Positions 14,872-18,593 of a stretch of 18,593 nucleotides of DNA are shown piece by piece. Where the stretch lies: assembly GCA_002296225.1 (NCBI GenBank), contig DBHR01000095.1, forward strand, positions 4,552 through 23,144. Reading direction: 5' to 3'. The notes beneath the pieces were generated by a model. The model did not search any database, had not been told where the DNA came from, and saw nothing but the letters and a program-made list of their open reading frames with translations. The DNA comes from Acidobacteria bacterium UBA823 (GTDB lineage: Bacteria; Acidobacteriota; Vicinamibacteria; Vicinamibacterales; UBA823). Positions within the stretch are counted from its first letter, which is position 1. The number at the start of each line of letters is the position of its first letter. A program made the translations under genes and the position numbers.

Positions 14872-15602
14872 AAGGTTCGCTGATCCGGCGACGGCACACC
14901 ATCACGGTGGTAGAACCGGGCCAGCCGCTCCGGCGATACGCCCGCCAGATACAGCATCAACAGCCCAACGTTGCTAGCGCTCCGGACGAACCAGCCGTCA
15001 CGACGCCACCTGCGTGCGGACACCCGTATCGGTGAATCCGTATGCCATAGGCGGCCTCGGCGTCTTAACCGGCGGACGAAATCAACGTCCTCCATCAATG
15101 GCCATGTCCGAAAACCGCCGAGCGCCTCGAACACCTCGCGCCTGACAAATAGTCCCTGGTCGCCGAACGGCAAGTTCAACCACCGCACGCGCCACGCCAC
15201 ACCGCTTTCGAGTAGACGGGCCTGCCAACTGCTGCTGTTCACGGCGAACCGAAAGCTTCCGGCAACCACGTCTGGTATCGCGTTTGCCCTCGCTATTTCA
15301 ACGTCCCACTCTTCGGGGATACGGGCGTCGGCATGAACAAACCACAGCCATCGCCCACTTGCCAAACCGGCGCCGTGATTCATCTGGCTACCTCGCCCGG
15401 CTACTGCCGCTGACCAGCAAATACCTGGGAACTTGGTCCGCAGAATCTCAAGGGCTGGGTCAGCTCCGCCATCGACAACGATGACCTCGCTTGAGCGGCT
15501 GACGTCGCACGCCGGCAGCGTTTCAAGCAGCCCTGCGAGTTGGTCCGCATCATTCAGTACGGGAACGATAACCGAAACGAAGGGATCGCTCACGTGCCTC
15601 AT
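14868..15602 (-). CDS. family 2 glycosyltransferase, TIGR04283-like
   Basis: This 244-residue GT-A fold glycosyltransferase resembles the rSAM/selenodomain-associated transferase 2 group (TIGR04283). N-terminal VSVIVPVLNDADQL (9-22), the nucleotide-sugar site VVDGGADP (42-49), the RGSQMNHGA segment (70-78), metal-binding HADAR (90-94), FGDQGLFVRRE (146-156), PLMEDVDF (168-175) and SARRWRRDG (195-203) follow the family in order. There is no transmembrane anchor beyond a short hydrophobic stretch near 212-221. Acceptor and donor are unknown; the usual TIGR04283 partners are not visible. Start: ATG with AAAGGGG immediately upstream (slightly tight; a GTG three codons later would be better spaced). 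It overlaps the downstream flavoprotein gene by 4 bp and lies 70 bp after the esterase gene. Confidence 0.88.
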   Translation of the reverse strand: MRHVSDPFVSVIVPVLNDADQLAGLLETLPACDVSRSSEVIVVDGGADPALEILRTKFPGICWSAAVAGRGSQMNHGAGLASGRWLWFVHADARIPEEWDVEIARANAIPDVVAGSFRFAVNSSSWQARLLESGVAWRVRWLNLPFGDQGLFVRREVFEALGGFRTWPLMEDVDFVRRLRRRGRLWHTDSPIRVSARRWRRDGWFVRSASNVGLLMLYLAGVSPERLARFYHRDGVPSPDQRTL

Positions 15603-15672
15603 ACCCCTTTAATCGGAACACCACGAAGGGCCGGCTTCCTTCTCGCCGCTGACCGTGCGCACCCGTCGACGG

Positions 15673-16344
15673 TCACGCCTCCCCTCCTAGGCCAAGAAAA
15701 TCCGCGATCCGGCGCCAGATCGTGTCGAGACTGTCATGGAGCTGGTGACCGTCATCAAGCAGGTGGAGCTCAACGTAACTACGCGTTCGGGAGAAACGTT
15801 CGACCATGGCCGGATCAACTGCGTCGTCCTGACGACCCTGAAAGATTACCGTCGGTGGACCGGTATCGACCGCGAAGGAATCATAGCGTGCCGCGTCGGC
15901 GTAGAGCCCATATTCCAACCGACGGGTCTCGCCAAGGGCGTGATGAAAGACTTCAATATGGCCAGTCTCACGCCACCGGTTGATACCCTCAGTGCCGAGA
16001 TCACCCATTCGGCGGCTCGCACCGAAGTCCAACGCCGGCGCCAAAAGAACCAACCGGCTGATCGGCGACCGGCGCGCCACGGCGGGAGGCTGGCGCGCAG
16101 CCGTGTGCCAAGCCACAAACCCACCGAGACTGGAACCTATCAGGACGACCGGCCCTGCGGGTAGGCGCGCAATTGCGTCGTCGACCTGTCCGATCATGCG
16201 TGATGTGGTGAGGGTCTCGAACTCGGGCTCGTTGAAATCAGGACAGTGCAGCCGATACCCAAGCGGTTGCAGGCGCTTGGCGAGCCAGGCCGCCTTGGTC
16301 GACTGAGTTGACGACGCGAACCCGTGCAGGTAGAACAGGTGCAT
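15673..16344 (-). CDS. YqiA-like alpha/beta-hydrolase esterase
   Basis: This is a small alpha/beta-hydrolase resembling the YqiA/YcfP esterase family. The 223-residue form starting at the ATG at 16344 begins MHLFYLHGFASS, with the oxyanion HGF typical of the family's first strand. The nucleophile is Ser72 in GSSLGG (70-75), the acid probably Asp174 in GRQDDAVDP (170-178), and the histidine His200 in DDGHQLHD (197-204), so the triad is complete. The open frame extends 83 codons further upstream, but that stretch overlaps the SET gene in another frame and looks like noise. Probably cytoplasmic, as no signal is seen. Physiological substrate unknown. It lies 46 bp after the SET gene and 70 bp before the glycosyltransferase, on the same strand. 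Confidence 0.85.
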   Translation of the reverse strand: MHLFYLHGFASSTQSTKAAWLAKRLQPLGYRLHCPDFNEPEFETLTTSRMIGQVDDAIARLPAGPVVLIGSSLGGFVAWHTAARQPPAVARRSPISRLVLLAPALDFGASRRMGDLGTEGINRWRETGHIEVFHHALGETRRLEYGLYADAARYDSFAVDTGPPTVIFQGRQDDAVDPAMVERFSRTRSYVELHLLDDGHQLHDSLDTIWRRIADFLGLGGEA

Positions 16345-16390
16345 CTTGCCAGGTGTTCCCCGGTAGAGAACGTACCGGCCGCCTAAGTGT

Positions 16391-16831
16391 TCAGAGCTTG
16401 TTCGTGCAACCGCGTCGGCACAGGCACGGAATGTCTCTTCTCCCGGTGGTCTCATAGTCGTAGGACAGTTCCTCACCCTTCCGAATATTCCGGGCTGCGC
16501 GGATCCAGATGATGCCGTCTTCGATGTCGATCCAACAGTTGGGCTGACACTTGTGATTAATAAATCGCGCGATATTGCCGCCCACGCCCGCATCTCTCAC
16601 CCACCGGCTATTTAACTCGAAGCACCAAATATGCCCCTTTTCCAGGTATTTCTCCTCACGCTTGCCGCTTTCCTTCTGAGAGATCTTCTCACCCGCGTAG
16701 TTAATAATTTTCGTGCTGCGCTTGATCTGGGTCTTGGCGAACACACCCCAGCCGTGGATCTTCGATCGCCGTCGCTCAATCAGCACCTTCGCCCGTTTCT
16801 GATACTGCTCCAAGGTTCGTCGCCCACTCAC
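16391..16831 (-). CDS. SET-domain protein lysine methyltransferase
   Basis: This compact SET protein (146 residues from this start) transfers methyl groups from SAM to lysines of some protein target. Numbered from an upstream GTG at 16843: HGWGVFA (30-36) opens the SET fold and binds SAM; GNIARFINHKCQPNC (89-103) contains the NHxCxPN pseudoknot motif; GEELSYDY (123-130) carries the catalytic tyrosine; and CLCRRGC (140-146) is a post-SET zinc knuckle completed by Cys99. All core motifs are intact. I chose the GTG at 16831 because GGAGG lies 5 nt before it. SET proteins are mostly eukaryotic but scattered in bacteria, some as secreted effectors; no secretion signal is seen here, so an internal target is likelier. 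It is the first gene of a possible minus-strand operon ending at msrQ. Confidence 0.9.
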   Translation of the reverse strand: MSGRRTLEQYQKRAKVLIERRRSKIHGWGVFAKTQIKRSTKIINYAGEKISQKESGKREEKYLEKGHIWCFELNSRWVRDAGVGGNIARFINHKCQPNCWIDIEDGIIWIRAARNIRKGEELSYDYETTGRRDIPCLCRRGCTNKL

Positions 16832-16836
16832 CGATG

Positions 16837-16841
16837 CCTCC
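16837..16841 (-). promoter_or_regulatory. Shine-Dalgarno site favouring the SET start at 16831
   Basis: GGAGG on the minus strand lies 5 nt before the GTG at 16831 and overlaps the competing GTG at 16843, which therefore has no ribosome site of its own. The family-conserved SET sequence begins well downstream of both. Confidence 0.55.
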
Positions 16842-17015
16842 ACGATTTCAATTTACCAACGTGCCCCGCACTCGATAGTCTCAATTGTATCGTGGACACT
16901 GGGCATCGCTCCTACGAACAACATGGCATGCACCAACTGCCAGAAACATTGCTCTCCAAAAGCACCGACGGTAGCGAGTAGGATTGAATAGCTATAGCTA
17001 GCCTTCACACCGACG

Positions 17016-17984
17016 ATGGCCACCCTCGATCCACTGCGCATCGGCATCTCAGCTTGCCTACTTGGCGAAGCTGTTCGGTACGACGGCGGACACAAGCGTG
17101 ATGCCTACCTAGTCGACATTCTCGGGCCATTGGTCGACTGGGTGCCCACGTGTCCAGAAATGGACCTTGGCCTGGGCACCCCGCGCGAGCCGATCCGCTT
17201 GGTGCGTCGCGATGTTGGGCCTAACGGACTGCGTCTCCAGGCGAGTAATACAACGGTAGATTTGACGCGTCGCATGTACAACTATGCCCGCCGGCAGGTG
17301 AAAGTGCTTGCACGGTCCAATCTCGACGGCTATATCCTGAAGGAAGGTTCGCCGAGCTGCGGAATGGCCCGGGTGCGGATCTGGAATAACGCAGGAAGGC
17401 CAGTGGGAAACGGACGGGGGATGTTCGCCGAGGCGCTCATGTCCGCGCTTCCAGACCTACCCATCGAAGACGAAGCCCGCTTACAAAACCCGCGGCGGCG
17501 CGAACATTTCATCGACCGAATGTTGGCCTACCAGCAGCTACGAAAGCTGTTTCTAGAGTATTGGACCGTCGGTGGACTCGCCGCGTTCCACGCGGCGCAT
17601 GAGTTAATGTTAATGGCCTACTCACCTTCAGCCTATCGGGCGTTAGGCCGACTGGTGGCGAGCGGCGCATCGTGCGGTCGCCGAACGCTCGCGAAGCAAT
17701 ACGAATCGGCGTTCATGACCGCAGTGTCGAAGATGGCGAGCTGCCGTCGCCACGCAATCGTACTAACCCGCATTGCTGGCCACTTCGAAAGCCAGCTTAG
17801 CGGAAATAAGCGTCTGGAACTGACCTCCCTCATCGATGAATACCGGCGCGGACTCGTCCCACGGACTGCACCACTTTCATTGATCTGTTATCACGTGAAG
17901 CAACTTAAGGTGACCTATCTGAGCGGACAGGCCTACCTAAATCGTAGCCCAGCAGCAGTGCAGATGTGCTGGAGGCAACTCTGA
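17016..17984 (+). CDS. DUF523-DUF1722 fusion protein (TudS-YbgA type)
   Basis: The 322-residue protein joins two domains. The N-terminal DUF523 domain (about 8-150) has three conserved cysteines: SACLLG (Cys14), TCPE (Cys46) and GSPSCG (Cys115). In the characterised relative TudS, such a triad holds a 4Fe-4S cluster that removes sulfur from thiouracil. The C-terminal DUF1722 domain (about 160-315) resembles E. coli YbgA, with REHFIDRMLAYQQLR (162-176), AKQYESAF (226-233), YRRGLVPR (276-283) and YLNRSPAA (307-314). The fusion is a recurrent architecture. A desulfurase-like role on a thio-nucleobase is plausible but not shown. No Shine-Dalgarno is seen; a 12-bp palindrome lies 15 bp upstream. 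It is divergent from the SET gene (184 bp between the chosen starts) and converges on imuC (25 bp). Confidence 0.9.
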   Translation: MATLDPLRIGISACLLGEAVRYDGGHKRDAYLVDILGPLVDWVPTCPEMDLGLGTPREPIRLVRRDVGPNGLRLQASNTTVDLTRRMYNYARRQVKVLARSNLDGYILKEGSPSCGMARVRIWNNAGRPVGNGRGMFAEALMSALPDLPIEDEARLQNPRRREHFIDRMLAYQQLRKLFLEYWTVGGLAAFHAAHELMLMAYSPSAYRALGRLVASGASCGRRTLAKQYESAFMTAVSKMASCRRHAIVLTRIAGHFESQLSGNKRLELTSLIDEYRRGLVPRTAPLSLICYHVKQLKVTYLSGQAYLNRSPAAVQMCWRQL

Positions 17985-18009
17985 GGTCATGGGTGACGCA
18001 AACGGTTGC

Positions 18010-18593
18010 TCAGTAAAAGTCGTGCGAGTCAATCGCGGGACGCTGGCCGTCGAGTTTGTACAGCCGCTCGGCCTTCACCGACGTCACCTTCTCCTGAATC
18101 TGCAACTTCCCCTCTACCATCAGAAACGACTCGTCCATGACGGTCAGAAATTGCTCGGTAAGCAGATCGGGGCGTACGATGATATTGGCGATACCGGTCT
18201 CATCTTCGAGCGTCAAGAAGACAAAACCTTTGGCCGAGCCAGGACGTTGACGGGTGATGACCACCCCTGCCACGCGCACACGCCGGCCGTTGCGCGTGCG
18301 CGACAAATCTACGGCCCGCAAAACACCGCGCATCGCCAGTTCGCCACGCCGAAAGGTCATCGGGTGCGGACCAAGCGTCAGCCCCATCTCAGCGTAATCG
18401 GTAATCATCCGTTCAACTGGCGTCATCGTCGCCAAGGGGGACCCGCTGGCCTCTGGGCTTCTATCCTTTAACTCCTGCTTTTTAGACTCTGCCCCCTCAA
18501 ACAACTCTCCTACCGGCCTGACCGCGCGCTCTATTTGCCACAACGCGCTACGCCGGTCGTGCCCGAACACGTTCAGCGCGCCGATCTCCGCGA
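18010..18593 (-). CDS. imuC: error-prone DNA polymerase ImuC/DnaE2, C-terminal part
   Basis: The last 193 codons of a DnaE-type alpha subunit; the frame is open through the right edge, so the gene continues outside. AEIGALNVFGHDRRSALWQ at the edge matches the helix-hairpin-helix region of DnaE2. The OB-fold follows with GFVFLTLEDETGIANIIVRPDL, and the protein ends in SHDFY, the characteristic SHDF tail of ImuC/DnaE2 that replicative DnaE1 lacks. In the family this polymerase acts in SOS-induced translesion synthesis with ImuA and ImuB, whose genes usually lie just upstream, here beyond the window. A linker of about 30 polar residues near the edge (ESKKQELKDRSPEASG region) is somewhat variable. 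Confidence 0.9.
   Translation of the reverse strand, partial: AEIGALNVFGHDRRSALWQIERAVRPVGELFEGAESKKQELKDRSPEASGSPLATMTPVERMITDYAEMGLTLGPHPMTFRRGELAMRGVLRAVDLSRTRNGRRVRVAGVVITRQRPGSAKGFVFLTLEDETGIANIIVRPDLLTEQFLTVMDESFLMVEGKLQIQEKVTSVKAERLYKLDGQRPAIDSHDFY

Noticed and set aside
16345..16593. Esterase frame extended 83 codons upstream
   Set aside because: It overlaps the well-supported SET gene and has no hydrolase similarity; the fold begins at MHLFYLHGF.
16853..17095. 80-residue minus-strand frame between SET and DUF523
   Set aside because: It overlaps the start of the DUF523 gene on the opposite strand, has low-complexity composition and matches no family.
1..18593. CRISPR array, tRNA or rRNA gene, insertion sequence, phage or toxin-antitoxin genes
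   Set aside because: I looked for regular repeats, cloverleaf-like arms, transposase motifs and paired small ORFs and found none that hold up.

Overview
The window is 18.6 kb of gene-dense, moderately GC-rich bacterial chromosome. It holds 17 protein genes that can be supported, one of them cut by the right edge. I see no rRNA, tRNA, CRISPR array, insertion sequence or phage gene. The gene content suggests a free-living environmental bacterium. A Tes/Mss-type radical SAM enzyme (the enzyme class behind membrane-spanning lipids) beside a hisS-aspS-phoH-ybeY-era block makes Acidobacteriota my best guess. This is an inference from gene content, not a phylogenetic placement.

Left part (about 190-5942, all minus strand): a housekeeping run read right to left as hisS, aspS, phoH, ybeY, era. 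Gaps are short (15-74 bp) and there is a terminator-like hairpin past era. The block covers two tRNA synthetases, a PhoH ATPase, an rRNA-processing RNase and a ribosome-assembly GTPase, so its theme is building the translation machinery. The aspS start can be fixed at a GTG at 4678 by a perfect Shine-Dalgarno sequence.

Middle part (about 5943-11575): moaA (molybdenum cofactor, plus strand) runs divergently from hisS and carries an odd leader with a 29-codon mini-ORF and a 13-bp direct repeat. Facing it is a 691-residue multi-cluster radical SAM protein with every Cys motif of the archaeal tetraether lipid synthase family and a long charged C-terminal tail. A strong terminator separates their 3' ends. 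Divergent from the radical SAM gene is a flavoprotein amine oxidase of the monomeric sarcosine oxidase family, followed by an exported DUF547 protein.

Right part (about 11589-16831, minus strand): reading right to left, a small SET-domain protein lysine methyltransferase, a YqiA-like esterase, a TIGR04283-type glycosyltransferase overlapping by 4 bp a mercuric-reductase-like flavoprotein disulfide reductase, and then the periplasmic methionine sulfoxide repair pair msrP-msrQ. MsrP needs molybdopterin, so it depends on the pathway MoaA starts. A candidate promoter with a perfect -35 box and an internal palindrome precedes msrP. The right end holds a fused DUF523-DUF1722 protein (plus strand) and, converging on it, the C-terminus of the error-prone polymerase ImuC/DnaE2.

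The most interesting item is the radical SAM protein. The SET protein, the moaA leader and the palindromes at the flavoprotein and msrP starts also deserve a second look.
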